Of a stretch of DNA of 64,000 bases, positions 1 to 10,810 are shown in pieces (within the stretch, counting starts at the first letter, position 1; each line of letters starts with the position of its first letter). The notes under the pieces were generated by a model, which was not told the origin of the DNA, did no database searches, and worked only from the letters and a program-made list of their open reading frames with translations. Source of the DNA: Auriscalpium vulgare (lineage: Eukaryota > Basidiomycota > Agaricomycetes > Russulales > Auriscalpiaceae); the NCBI GenBank assembly GCA_019915015.1, contig JAHBBC010000049.1:1-64000 (forward strand), in the 5' to 3' direction. The translations under genes and the position numbers were made by a program.

Positions 1-315
1 GACCGTATCCTTGACAGCAATCTGCAATATCTTGCCGTCATATATCACAGAGGCTCGAGTTCGAAACAGCTTCCAACACAACGGCGCTATCCACGTGAAC
101 GGCACTTCCCGGACATCTACTGCCCACACCATATGCGTCACTTCAACGACGTCGGATGCCTCAACTTCGACTTCGACCCGGACAACGCGGCTCAACTGCT
201 GCACGTCTTCCCTATATATGAGCCGATCTGGAAGTATGGCGGATGGGACTATGGAGGCAACTGCAGAATAGCTGATCCCCGTCCCAGCACTGACTTGATA
301 GCTTACATTGTTTAA
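1..315 (+). CDS. Partial open frame at left window edge, unknown product
   Basis: An open frame runs from the first base to a TAA without interruption, giving at least 104 codons of the C-terminal part of a possible protein. The translation has no motif I recognise. It has a run rich in Asp and Asn (FDFDPDNAAQ) and a Tyr/Trp-rich stretch (YEPIWKYGGWDYGG). Codon use is less GC-biased than in the conserved genes further right, so it could be a transposon or pseudogene fragment. An upstream exon or start would lie outside the window. No intron signal is obvious inside it. Confidence 0.25.
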   Translation, partial: DRILDSNLQYLAVIYHRGSSSKQLPTQRRYPRERHFPDIYCPHHMRHFNDVGCLNFDFDPDNAAQLLHVFPIYEPIWKYGGWDYGGNCRIADPRPSTDLIAYIV

Positions 316-441
316 CCCCGCCTCGCTGACTGACAACCACTACTCTATATATACATATAACACTGTATAGCCCCCGTATTGCTACGAAATCCACCACACC
401 TTACTATATACAGGTCAATTTGACGTTAAATTGTGCCATAC

Positions 442-487
442 TAGATACACCAAACTGGGAACTGTAGATACACCAAACTGGGAACCG
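442..487. repeat. Tandem repeat, 2 x 23 bp
   Basis: Two adjacent copies of a 23 bp unit differ at one base (GGAACTG versus GGAACCG). Too short to assign to a known element. Confidence 0.7.
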
Positions 488-933
488 TAGGCTTAGGAAC
501 CAGGTTCGCCCGGAGGGCCAATACTATCCTATACGCGCTGAGCTGTCCGAGTCCATCATATCTCTATGGAAATTACCTGCGTGACTTTCTCTGCTGGTCA
601 GCAGGCGGGTCGGAAGTTGGGCACGGATGTCGGGTTAACGGACACCCCCCCCCGGATGGCGGGTTAGAGGGACACAGCCCGCGGATGGCCTACAGGTAAT
701 GAGACATGCCCACATCCCTGGCCTATATAGCAGCCTGCAATACACACTAGGAAACGTCACTTATCATCTCACCACCGTTATACATTCCACAACCATGCAT
801 CGGTTCATTCCTCGCAGCAAAAGACCAGATTCAAGGCTCCACTAACTGGTGGAGCTAAAAAGGCTTGTGAAGCTCCAAGAAGACTCTTAGCATTGCATGC
901 TTCGTCACGTCAGAAAGCAAAAGGTTCCAGGCA

Positions 934-941
934 AGTGTGAC
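934..941. repeat. Left 8 bp target-site duplication of hAT-like element
   Basis: AGTGTGAC lies immediately before TAGTGCTGCC and is repeated exactly at 7530-7537 after the right terminal repeat. Confidence 0.7.
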
Positions 942-954
942 TAGTGCTGCCGCG

Positions 955-1125
955 GTTCGGTTCTGAACCATGGTTCGAACCTGAACCAGGTTCGGTTCGG
1001 GGCTTGGTCCGGTTCAGGTTCAAGGTTGAGCTGAACCTGAACCAGCGGTCCGGTTCACGGTTCAGCAGGTGGTGAACCAAAGAGTATGGTTCGAACCTGG
1101 TCCGAACCAACCGAACCATGAAGTT
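955..1125. repeat. Left subterminal GGTTCGG / CCGAACC array
   Basis: Many overlapping copies of GGTTCGG, GGTTCGAACC and their inverse occur in about 170 bp. A matching array in inverse orientation lies at 7365-7515. Position and motif density suggest transposase-binding repeats. Confidence 0.65.
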
Positions 1126-1335
1126 TTTCCCAACCTCTGTGTTGGCAAAATTAATAGGACTTGGTGGGAAATGGCCAGCGCAAGCATGGCAGTACAATTA
1201 CTCTTAATCATTTAGGGGGCAGGGGGGAGAGGGGCTTGGCCATTAAATATACCCAAGCAAAATTGCTGACAGTTTAGGCTTGGGATTGTCTCTATCATTG
1301 GGTGGTAGCTCAACGTCCTGCATGCTCCGATGCAC

Positions 1336-1960
1336 AAGGTGGTCGGAGGTGAGTGTTGCAATGTTGTGACATTGTGATCATTCTTCCGGTAAGAATGCTC
1401 CGGAATGGTGGTCAGATTCCTGAGACAATAATCGGGACGCTAATGAAAATACAAAACAATCAGGATCAGAATGATGCAGTGCGAGTACAAGAACTGAGGT
1501 GGACAATGGTGCGACTGCAGAGGAATACAGATGTCACAGTAACTGGAGTGGCATTGTGCACACATTCTGATGACAATCTCAACAGTAAACATGTCTGATG
1601 GCATTCTGACGAGTTGTGACAGCTGTGGGAGATGTTGTGCTTGAGGTTGCGTGGTGGCCATTGGAATGATGAGAGCAGGTTGGACAACTATGTGCAGGTC
1701 GTGCCACTGGGTTGATGGTTCAAGGGTGCTGTCCAAGGTGCACTTTTGATCATGAAATGTTTTGCAAGACTGCAATGGTGAGAACTCTGGCTCCTACCTT
1801 GCAAACATTCGGAAAGACTACTTGAATGGTCTGAACGCTGCTGTTGCTGTGAAACACCTCAATTTCCGAAATTATTACGTGGCTGTCGACTTGACAAAAG
1901 GGCAAAAATTCCCAATGATCACCTGGCAGCATGTAACAAGGCGTATCAACCTATTGCTTA
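1336..1960. repeat. Diverged direct repeat, copy 1 of 2
   Basis: This block shares ordered similarity with 3480-4110. Shared landmarks include AAGAATGCTC, ATGTCTGATGG, GACAGCTGTGGGAGATG and GTCCAAGGT. The copies are strongly diverged and carry no long coding frame. Likely remnants of a decayed element inside the hAT-like unit. Confidence 0.5.
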
Positions 1961-2084
1961 GCCCTATCATGTATTATATATATATATCCTACAAAGAGTG
2001 AGCACTTGTAACCATTAAGATGATCTGGACACAGATGGTAGAGATGTATTGGCTATGTTTTCTCAACTCTATATATTGTGTTTG

Positions 2085-2246
2085 CATTATTGTGATTTGC
2101 AAAATGGATGAGAATCACTGAACAAAAAGAGTTCAAAGGTCCTCGACCCGTTGGCTGTGGCGCCACCGGGTGCCGCGGCTCCGCTCTTGACTCTGACACT
2201 TACATATAGCCGCCGCACTCTCGCTGCTGCTTCCCACAACATGTGA
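2085..2246 (+). repeat. Inverted repeat arm, left
   Basis: The arm is inversely repeated at 4467-4620. Matching pieces in order are ATTGTGATTTG, GAGAATCACTGAA, AAAGAGTTCA, GGTCCTCGACC, GGCGCCACC, CGCTCTTGACTC and GCTTCCCACAACATG. Arms of about 160 bp enclose 2.2 kb, so this looks like a nested foldback-like or terminal-inverted-repeat element. Confidence 0.6.
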
Positions 2247-2252
2247 CGTGTT

Positions 2253-2282
2253 GATGGGCACCCACAGGTAGTAGGGTGGTAA
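2253..2282. repeat. 30 bp direct repeat, copy 1
   Basis: The sequence starting GATGGGCACCCACAGGTAGT recurs exactly at 6146-6175. Both copies are followed 20 bases later by a shared CCTAGAGCGCTG segment. The copies may mark edges of a nested element of about 3.9 kb. Confidence 0.7.
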
Positions 2283-3479
2283 ATGTGTGTGATACCAGAT
2301 ACCTAGAGCGCTGAGGAGGGTACCGTGATGATGTGTGTGTGCGAGTGGGTGTCAGGGTCCCGAAGATGATCGGATGCGTGTCTCCGACGTGGTGCGCAGG
2401 AGGTGTGTGCGGTCGGAAAGGTGGATCAGAGTGCACAAACGGTCGGAGAACTGTGCCGACGAGGGTCCGGAGGTGAGGACACGTGGTGCGAGTGACTGTG
2501 AGAAACTGGACGCGGTGCGTACAACCGTCGACAAAGGTGTGCAGAGTGTGGCTCTAATGCGTGATGCGCGACGGCGTTGCGAGGTGATCAAAACAACAAC
2601 GAGGGGTGCGGGCAACAACGCTGAACTGTTGCAATCGTGCGAACGGTCGGATGAGTAGAGGCACAGGTCGGAATGTCGGATCGAGTGGTGGGAGTAAGTG
2701 CGATCGAGGGTGCAACCGCGACAGGACAAATGGAAGCGAGGCTGGGATCTCTCATGTCCCAAGACGGTAGGAGCAACGATGAGTCATGCAGGCAATGACG
2801 CAGAACCGTGTGGATGGTTAGAGGAGCGGGGGCGATGGGCGGAAGATAGGGATGAGTGGTGCAAGTACACCGATTCATGTTGCGATCGCTGCGGGACGAG
2901 CGGAACACAATTGTGATCTCCGATGTCACAAGACACTCGGAGCGATGAAGTGCGAGGGCAACAGCGGATGCAATGATGATGGAATAAGATGAGAGGGAGG
3001 AGAACAATGAGCTGAGTGCGTGAGACGACGACGAAGACAAAGGCAAAGGCAAAGGTGACAGAGCTTGCCTCGAGCTAACTATACAATAGAGACGGAGATG
3101 CTGTGCTCCAAATGAGATCTGAACCATGGGGGGGAACCGAATCTGTATTGCAGTATGGATGCGACCGCTATTTATATGTTTCGACTGCTGCAGTACAAGT
3201 CCGATCAAGAATGAAGTCGGAATAAAGGAAAATGGTCGGAACAAAAGCAAACGATGGTGTGCAAGTTGCACATGGTACAGACAATGGAGGAGAGTCAAGA
3301 GGCTGTATAGAACAATGTAGAGCAAGTGATCAGCGCTTATCAGGAGGACAGTGCAAGCACATGGAAAACAATCTGCGCTATCAAGGAGTGCGGGAGAGAC
3401 ATCCTACAGAGTCGAACAAGACATTACGACTAGAAAAGGAGACAATGGAGGTGTGGCTGGCGAGTGGTAGAATACACTC

Positions 3480-4110
3480 CGATGTGTGAGGGGGCTGCAG
3501 GTAAGTGTTGCGATTTTGCGACTCGTCAAACGGTCGGAAGAATGCTCTGGTATTGCGTGTGCAATGGTCAGAGCGGTGGAGGGATAATCGGAGGGCTGGT
3601 CCGACCGCAGAACAATCGGGATCGAATATATGTAGCGCGAACTTGAGCACTGAGCTGGACAATGGTTGGAGGACAATGGCGCAACTGTGGGGTACTCGGA
3701 AGTCGCAGAGACGTCGGAGAGACGTGGCGCACGTGCTGAAACAACGATCCCAAGAATCAAAATGTCTGATGGAATTCCGGTGCGTTATGACAGCTGTGGG
3801 AGATGCTATGCTTGAGGTCGTGTGGCGGCAGTTGGAACAATGAGCAAGTGGTTGGATGACTGCGTGTGCTGTGTGCAACGGTGTTGCTGGCGCGAGTATG
3901 GTGTCCAAGGTATGATTCCGATTGCGTGACTGCTCTGCAAGAGTCCAATCTTGCGAGCAGTCGGAAGAACTAATCGGGTGGTCGGAGCACTGCTGTGCGA
4001 TGCTGCGATCTTCGGAATTGTGTGTCTGTCGACTTGATGAAAGTGTGAAAATTCTGTAATGATTGCCTCGCAGCATGGAGCAAGGTGTATCAGCGTCGTC
4101 ACCATTGTGC
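3480..4110. repeat. Diverged direct repeat, copy 2 of 2
   Basis: This is the second copy of the block at 1336-1960, with the same landmark order and similar spacing. The GGTCGGA motif is frequent here and in the region between the copies. Confidence 0.5.
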
Positions 4111-4430
4111 TGACGCACCACACGACGTCGACAATGTGTGTCTTGGCTTCCACTACGCCTATGGAGGCGGTTCCGGGCTCAATCGAGGGCTTGGATGTCA
4201 TGTATTTCTATGATGCCCAAGAGTTTTATCTGATGCTGTATTTCATGGCAAAAGAGTTATATTTCATTTTCACATGTATGTAATTTCTATCCACAGTAGC
4301 ACCATAGAATTGCATGTATATGTGAATCAGTCATGATAGGATATCTCGATTGAGCCCAGAACCGCCTCCACAGGCGCAGTAGAAGCTGAGATACACGTTG
4401 TCGATGTCGCGTGGCGCGTCAGCACAACAG

Positions 4431-4490
4431 CGACGACGCGCCACATGTTGTGGGAAGCAGCGACGACGCGCCACATGTTGTGGGAAGCAG
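4431..4490. repeat. Tandem repeat, 2 x 30 bp
   Basis: The unit starting CGACGACGCGCCACATGTTG is present twice, end to end and identical. It lies at the inner edge of the right inverted-repeat arm. Confidence 0.85.
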
Positions 4491-4620
4491 CGGCGATGTG
4501 TAAGCGTTGGAGTCAAGAGCGAAGCCACGGCACCTGGTGGCGCCGGAGCCCACAGGTCGAGGACCTCTGAACTCTTTTTTTCAGTGATTCTCCTCCATTT
4601 TTCAAATCACAATCATTGTA
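4467..4620 (-). repeat. Inverted repeat arm, right
   Basis: Reverse complement of the arm at 2085-2246, with several substitutions. Its inner end overlaps a 30 bp tandem duplication. No target-site duplication outside the arms is clear because both outer ends run into TATATA tracts. Confidence 0.6.
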
Positions 4621-4750
4621 GCTTTATATATATATATTGTCCCAAAGTACCAAAGAAGGGGAAAGAAATTGATGCAAAGAGCAAACTGTCTTGTAGGGCA
4701 GGAGAAGATAGAAGGTCAACAACTACTGCACATATCCTATAAAGCTAAAT

Positions 4751-4831
4751 GGCCTTGTAGTGTAGTGGTGAATACTATTGGTTGATATATAAAGCCAAGA
4801 GGTTGTAGGTTCAATTCCCCCTCTGTGCGAC
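4751..4831 (+). repeat. tRNA-derived SINE-like segment
   Basis: An RNA polymerase III A box-like sequence (TAGTGTAGTGG, 4758-4768) and a B box-like sequence (GGTTCAATTCC, 4808-4818) occur at tRNA spacing and are followed by CTTTTTATT, a pol III stop. A full cloverleaf cannot be folded: the 5' GGCCTTG has no partner at the 3' side and the anticodon loop is too large. It therefore looks like a tRNA pseudogene or the head of a SINE, not a working tRNA. Confidence 0.5.
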
Positions 4832-4984
4832 TTTTTATTAATATAAATATTCAGCCCGGGTATTGTAGTAGCCGGGTTTGTGCACCATGACGCGTTTAAA
4901 TATGCACACAGTCGAAAGTGCCGGTTGATGCGTCATGGTGCGTGTTTGGCCTACCCGTGGGAAAGTTTTACCTAAAATGGAAAC

Positions 4985-5870
4985 TGTGCAGTATTGTTTG
5001 CTGACTCGAGAACAATTGAAATCATGTTCATATTGTTGCTGGTTAGCTTGCAAAACACAAAATACTTGCAGACATGAGTGTCTTTGGAAGTGAGAAGGTG
5101 TTGAAAAGCATTGGGCAGGAGCTACTTAGCTAAAAATTGCTCAATTGCCGGGTAACCGGATACTTTATCCCCGGGATTAGTAAGCAATGACTCATTGACC
5201 GGCAAAAATCCCAGTCTGCCTGATTCAACTGCGTCATTTTCCCACGCTTGTTGAGGAATTATATTATTGGCTATTCACATGATCAACATCCTTTCAACAC
5301 TTCTGGTATATATAATGCATGGTAGTTAGCAACTAGAGCCCTCCCAATTGCCAACCTCACCATTGTCACCCCGTGGGAACATGTTACCAAAAAGGAAGTT
5401 AGAAGGCCTTCTCTTCTGACTTGAGAACAATTGGTATCATGTGTATATCAATGCTAATTAGCTTGGAAAATGCAAAATACTCGCAGACACGAGTGTCTTT
5501 TGCAGTGCAAAGGTGTGTAAATCACAGGGCAGGCAGTAGCTACTTAGCTAAGAATTACAGAATTAGGCAGGTGGGATGACACGACTTGACTTTAGTCCAA
5601 GCTTTGGGACATATCTCCTAGAGCAATCTTTCTAATGCATGCATTTTGCCTGACTGATGAAGGAAATAAATGATTAGGAGGAATCATAATGAAGAGTACT
5701 CGTCATGAGAACCATGCTAGTGCTATAGTTGAAGTGTGAGGATCCTGCAAGGTGCGGCAGGACCTGCTTAGCTAAGAATTACTGAAAAAGGCAGTTGGAA
5801 TGACGCGACTTGACCGTGGGATCTATTTCCTAAAGCGACTTATAATGTGTTCACGTTTTGGCCTGACTTG
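4985..5870. repeat. Diverged tandem units around a CTTAGCTAAGAATTAC core
   Basis: Three loosely spaced units share GAGAACAATTG, GCAAAATACT, GCAGACACGAGTGTCTTT (first two units), TACTTAGCTAA and GGCAGTTGGAATGACGCGACTTGAC-type endings (last two). Units are roughly 250-420 bp apart and AT-richer than the rest of the window. No coding frame is seen. Confidence 0.5.
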
Positions 5871-6145
5871 GTTGAAGAAAGAAACGATTAAGAGTAATCG
5901 TAAAATACAATGTGCTTACTAGAATAAATGGTGAATGAGTACATGAATTGCTATGAGGGGACAAATCCAAAAAAGAATCTCAATCAAATGGATCATCTGC
6001 CCTTACAATCGTGCGCAGGAGGCTCCGAGTCACCGTTGATGTCAGCTGCACGGCACCTGCTGGTTGCGTATTGAGGAAGGTTGAACATGTGATGTGCTGC
6101 ATTCTACATGTAGCACTAGCAGAGGAAATTACTATGGGTGGCGGT

Positions 6146-6175
6146 GATGGGCACCCACAGGTAGTAGGGTGGTAA
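6146..6175. repeat. 30 bp direct repeat, copy 2
   Basis: Same 30 bases as 2253-2282, again followed by CCTAGAGCGCTGGAGGG. Confidence 0.7.
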
Positions 6176-7364
6176 GCTGTCTATAACCATAATCCTAGAG
6201 CGCTGGAGGGCGCCGGGTCGCGGGAGGCGGGAACAGCCGGAACAATGAGGAGAAAAATGGTTGCAGGGACAATGGCCAACTGGGGCGGTACCCGAGTTGC
6301 GTGGGAATGTTGCGAGTCACAACGTCAGCGATAAGTTGGGAGGGCGTGGGCTGTGCGTTCTGATGGAAATCTGATGAGGGCGGAGCTGGGCGGCGAAGGT
6401 TCGGCGAACCAAGGCGAGAGAGAGAGCCAGCGGAGGGAGGTGACACGGTGGGAAGTGTCGGGTAGGTGGCAGGGAGGGGCGCGGTGCTGGTGAACCGTGA
6501 GAAGTAGCCCACATAGAGTGTACTGGTACAAGTGATGACTAAGCAATCTACCCTTGGGAGTCGACACCCGGGACTTCACAGCTCAAGAATCCACAAGTAG
6601 CGCTCCTCGGGCACATAGTGAATCACCATAATGGGACGCCATGGCTTGAACACGCGAACGAACTTTCCGAGACCAAGAAAAGACCTAGCGAAGAGTCGCC
6701 AAGTCAAACGGGCTTAGGCGAACACGGTGGGCGAAATATGGCATGGGAGCGTAATATCAATTGACGAGACGGAAATCTTATTATGGAATACAAGCAATCT
6801 TGCTTTCCTTCCCTCACCTTGCATGCTCCATTGAGGTATTCCAGTCGCCTGCTTGAGGGAACGGCTCTTCGTTCATCCTCTCTCTCTCTCTCCACCTTTT
6901 TGGGAAAATCAGGTCCGCATGACCTATGATGAGAGGGTGCGACACGCTCGAAGGATAACAAATAGGGAAATGGTTGATTGGGTAACAATTGTGTAGGGAA
7001 CAGTGCCTTGCGGAATCCACAAGGTGCATGTCCCTGAAGCTAACCAAAAGGACCAGTCACGAGGCTGAAGAGGTCTCAAAAAAAAGAGCGACTCCCATTG
7101 AGCTTGAGAAATCCTTGAGCATTGAGCTAGAGTGAAGAGAGAATGTGCTAAGTTGCTTGTGCCTTGTTAAAGTGTTGTGAGTGCGCATGTACACTTGTTG
7201 TATGTGCGCTTGCTGAAGTAATCCCATGGCCAGTCCACCTGAGTTGCCTGACTTGCTCAATATCCTGATTCCTGAGGAGGCAGGCACCTGTGTGGTTCTT
7301 AGCTACACTTGGCAATGACATATAGCCTTCTTATGTTTCTGACTGAAAAATAAGCAAATTTGAA

Positions 7365-7515
7365 TTGGTTCTTGGTTCGAACCAAGTTTGAACCAGAACC
7401 GAACCAGCTGAACCGGTTCGGTGTGGTCCAGTTCGGGGTTCAGAAATTCTGTGAACTGAACCAATGGTCCGGTTCGGTGTTCCAAGAATTTTGGCCTGAA
7501 CCGGACCGAACCGAA
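7365..7515. repeat. Right subterminal GGTTCGG / CCGAACC array
   Basis: This is the counterpart of the 955-1125 array, with repeated GAACC, GGTTCGG and CCGAACCG motifs up to the right terminal inverted repeat. Confidence 0.65.
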
Positions 7516-7529
7516 CCGTGGCAGCACTA

Positions 7530-7537
7530 AGTGTGAC
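7530..7537. repeat. Right 8 bp target-site duplication of hAT-like element
   Basis: AGTGTGAC follows directly after GGCAGCACTA, the inverse of the left end. Together with 934-941 it defines the insertion site. Confidence 0.7.
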
Positions 7538-10500
7538 TCACAACGTATCGCAACGCCATGCTGACATTAGCCCGCTAGACGACCGCATGGCACGCATTGA
7601 CCATCGCAGATGCCATCTTTGTGGTAATTGATCCGACCTGCGTGGTGAGTGTCGTGGACGAAGAAGTAATGCAGCGCTTCCGCGAGCGCGCCCGCAAGTG
7701 TCTGAGTGACATGGTGTCGCTGCCCTCCCTAGACTCCCCCCACATTTTGCAAATCGCGCACAGTACACAGGAAGCACGCCGGAATATCTGGGATTTGCTC
7801 CAAAAGTGTGTCCGGTTATCGGGCAGGCGATTACGACCTTCGACAATGCAATACGTCCAGACGCGACGGAGCTTACAGCCGTCCAACTCTGTGTTCGCGT
7901 CCACTGTAGTAAGGTCCTTACTCTGCGCACGGAGTTGAAGGAGCTTTTCGCTGTACTCGCCAGCTATATCTCAGGGAAAGCGGGTTTATGCTGACAAGCA
8001 GATTTTTAATGAGTTGAAGTGCGCAGGAATAATTAGGAAGGTGGCACTGTATGGGGGATAAATATGTGTACATTGCGGGCCATGTACAAAAATCACTGTC
8101 GCTGCGTCTCACTCTTTTTTTGTGCTCGCCATGCAAGCTCTCCCGCGTCTATCCTCCCGCCCAACGCCAGGAAACTTCAGCGATATCCGTACTCGCCTGC
8201 AGCCTGTAGGAAGAAGAAAACGGATGTTCTCTGGGTGGGTGTATCTAGCTTCGACACGCAGTCCGCTTCGGACGAGGAAGAGTCCGAGTACGACGAAGCA
8301 GGCAACACTCACCACCCGCGCATATACGTGACGGTTGTTCTGAAGGAAGGCGGTACTTCTCAAGAGTGGCAACTACGCAAGGGTGAGTCTGAGTCCATGC
8401 CCGACTCGGCATCGCACCTGATGTTTCGCTAGGCATTTGGAGAACCTCTAGGCGAACTCCTGTCCTCGAGGTGACCACACAAACGCCCTCCGTAGTATCG
8501 GGCATGTCACTGCATAGATGCGGGAACTCTTCTTGGCTCCGACGGTATACGGTGACCGCCGCAACATCGCGCCTCTCACACAGGAGGCGCGCGGCATCGT
8601 CTCAGCGCGTAACGAGAGCGTGCAACGAAGTGATTCGCAGAACCTCGATGGTACGTCTTTTGCGAACGCGTTCATTGCAGGCAAGTGAGCCGGTTTGCGT
8701 GGACGGATGAATGAGTTCGGTGCACGGTACTGTAGTGCTTGTTCCAGAGACCATCTGGAGTATCCTGCCTCTCACGTGTTGATATGAGGGTTACCTAGAT
8801 GGAAACTGCGTGGTGGAGAGCGGTTCAAGACGCGGAAGGTTTGACATCCGAGAGTGTCGCTGCCTGATCATCTGCCATGCCCACGCTTGGTTCAAGCCCG
8901 ACGGCCCCTCTGTCCGCGCGCGGGGGAAGCAGCTCGCGATGGCCTGGCATCAAGCGCAATCCCGAACGATAGCGGTGAAGCCGACGTGGATCACTCCGTG
9001 CGCCTTGTTTTGATTCCGTCGTCTACAGGACCACGAACCCTAACCAACATTCACGGCATGAACGGGTCAGGCCGACTCCGCCGCCACAACCTCTGCATTG
9101 ACGGTGAGTGTCGACGCCATCGTGTGCGGGTTGCCGGAGGTATGTATGCGCGTCTTCAGCTCAGTGCACGACTTGTCCCTTGTCGGCGGTATGGCAGTGG
9201 CCGCCTCGGCCTGCACCTCGAACTGGCGCACACCATCCAAGCGGTGGCCCACCCGCCCACGGACCCCGTACCAGAATCGCATCATGCGACTGCCCCGTGT
9301 GACAGGGCGGTATGATAATGTATACGTACATTACGCCTACGCAATACAGAGCCTGCTTGCATTGCTCTCGGTGCATGCCGCTCGACCGTGCTTTCTTCGC
9401 TCGTGAAGTACTGTAGTGGGACTGGCGGGCCCGCGGCGTTCACTGTGGAGTGTGTGCGCGCGGCGAGCAAGTCACCCGCTCGGGGGAGCAGAACACCGAG
9501 TCAGGCGTGTCGTCCGCGTGAAGACCCCAATGGCGGATGTGTTCCTGAGTGACGCTGATGCCTCATCGACATCGCCGAGGCACGCCGCGCATCAGACAGA
9601 GACAGAGTCGGCGAGAGAGGCCCTGAGACGAGGGAGCGGTTCCTGGGCCGTCGACCCATCGCGCACATCGTGCGCAGCAGGACTGCTCAGATGATGGTGA
9701 TGACCCGGTGTCCGCGCATCGCGGTCGAGCGTGCGCAAGGGAAGCTTGGATGCAGTTCATTGCGGGGTATGGGCGCATGGATGGACAGGACGGGCGTCGT
9801 ACTTGCATCTCGTCGGCCGCGTCCTACTTGTGGTAGAGTAGGGTATGTGCCTCCGCAACGTCCGTGCCTGCCGCCACCAGGGCAGGGCGCCCTTAACCTT
9901 CCAGGCACCCGCCTCATCATCGCGTGCCTTACACGCCGTCCAGAGGCTGTCGGGCCCGCCGGCGTCGCAGCCCTGCGTCCGCCTCAGGTTGGCCAGGACC
10001 GCGCCTCGCCTTGGAATCTGCATGAGGGAGCTCGAGGCACGGTGTGGATAGGTAGGGCGCAGGGATGGCGCCGAGAGGACGTACGCCGCGGAAGCTGGGA
10101 AGGCGGTCAGCAGGCGAGGCGGGACGGACGTGGTGCAGTCAAAGTAGCTTTGGGGACGCAGCCGGCGGTGGGAGAGCCGAGCGCCACAACTGGCTGCCAG
10201 CCTGCCAATCGCACGCCCAATCGATCGCTCGCCAGCCCCGCGCGGACGCAAAGGCGCGCCAAGCGCTGTCAACCAGCCTTCTGACGCCCCCACAACGCCC
10301 ACAACACACCCGCGCACCAACACCCACACGCCGCACATCGCCGCACCTCTCGCCGCGCAGCCTGCCTGGCGGGGTCGTCCAGCAGGCAGGGCGACAGCGC
10401 GGGCGGTGGCCATGCCCACGCAGCCAGACGGCGTGGCAGATCGAAGTGAACGTCAGCCCATAGTGATCATCAAGAAGCACAAGTGTGCTCTAACCCTTCT

Positions 10501-10810
10501 CGGCCACTCCCCCTCCGCCCGCCGCGAAAAATGCGGGCGCGATGACGGCGGCGGGCAGCGTGCTCGGCGGAGGGCAGGCGGGCGGGGGAGGAGCGAGGGG
10601 GCGAGGCGGGCGGGGAGAGCCCGAGGCGAGGGCGAGGCGGACGCGGTGTGATCGTCTTCGGCGTTTGTGCGCCAGCTTCTTGCGCTCGCCCTCGATGGCG
10701 TCCTCCAAATACCGCCCCTCTGCGCACCCTCCCCCGCGCTCTCCTTCCTCCTCCACCGCTCCTTCCCTCCTCCCCCGTCCGCCCCCGCTCCCTTCCCCCC
10801 GCCCCGTCCC
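7538..10810. other. 3.3 kb region without a supportable gene
   Basis: Several overlapping open frames exist on both strands but none shows a domain or a consistent exon chain. The best candidate is a plus-strand stretch at about 7600-7990. Two neighbouring frames there give plausible protein (around residues VVDEEVMQRFRERARKC, then VIGQAITTFDNAIRPDATE), as if one base were missing near 7805. A further acidic segment (DEEESEYDEAGN) is encoded near 8270-8320. This may be a decayed gene. From 9000 to 10500 the sequence is GC-rich with long ORFs on both strands, as expected by chance at this composition. Confidence 0.4.

Larger units (their letters stand above)
316..941. other. Intergenic stretch with a 23 bp tandem pair, no gene seen
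   Basis: No coding frame is supported here. A 23 bp unit starting TAGATACACCAAACTGGGAA is present twice in tandem at 442-487. Positions 600-720 contain repeated phrases around GGATGG and GGGTTA, including a run of nine or more C. The last 8 bases before 942 are the left target-site duplication of the hAT-like element. Confidence 0.5.
942..7529. mobile_element. hAT-like DNA transposon, non-autonomous or decayed, 6.6 kb
   Basis: The left end begins TAGTGCTGCC followed by CGGTTCGGTTC after one base. The right end is its inverse with one mismatch over about 22 bases. Both ends are flanked by the direct repeat AGTGTGAC (934-941 and 7530-7537), an 8 bp target-site duplication as expected for hAT elements. 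The first five bases TAGTG fit the hAT end consensus YARNG. Just inside each end are dense short repeats of GGTTCGG and CCGAACC (955-1125 and 7365-7515), like the subterminal transposase-binding repeats of hAT elements. No ORF inside looks like an hAT transposase with its C-terminal dimerisation domain, so the element would need a transposase in trans or is dead. The interior is a patchwork of direct and inverted repeats. Confidence 0.7.

Noticed and set aside
790..935. Short stretch reading like a histone H3 N-terminal tail (LTGGAKKAC, APRRLLALHA)
   Set aside because: Only a few residues match, in a frame that needs gaps, with no continuation after the hAT-like insertion. Too weak to call.
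4431..4490. CRISPR-like repeat
   Set aside because: Only two adjacent identical units without spacers, in a fungal nuclear genome. It is a simple tandem duplication.
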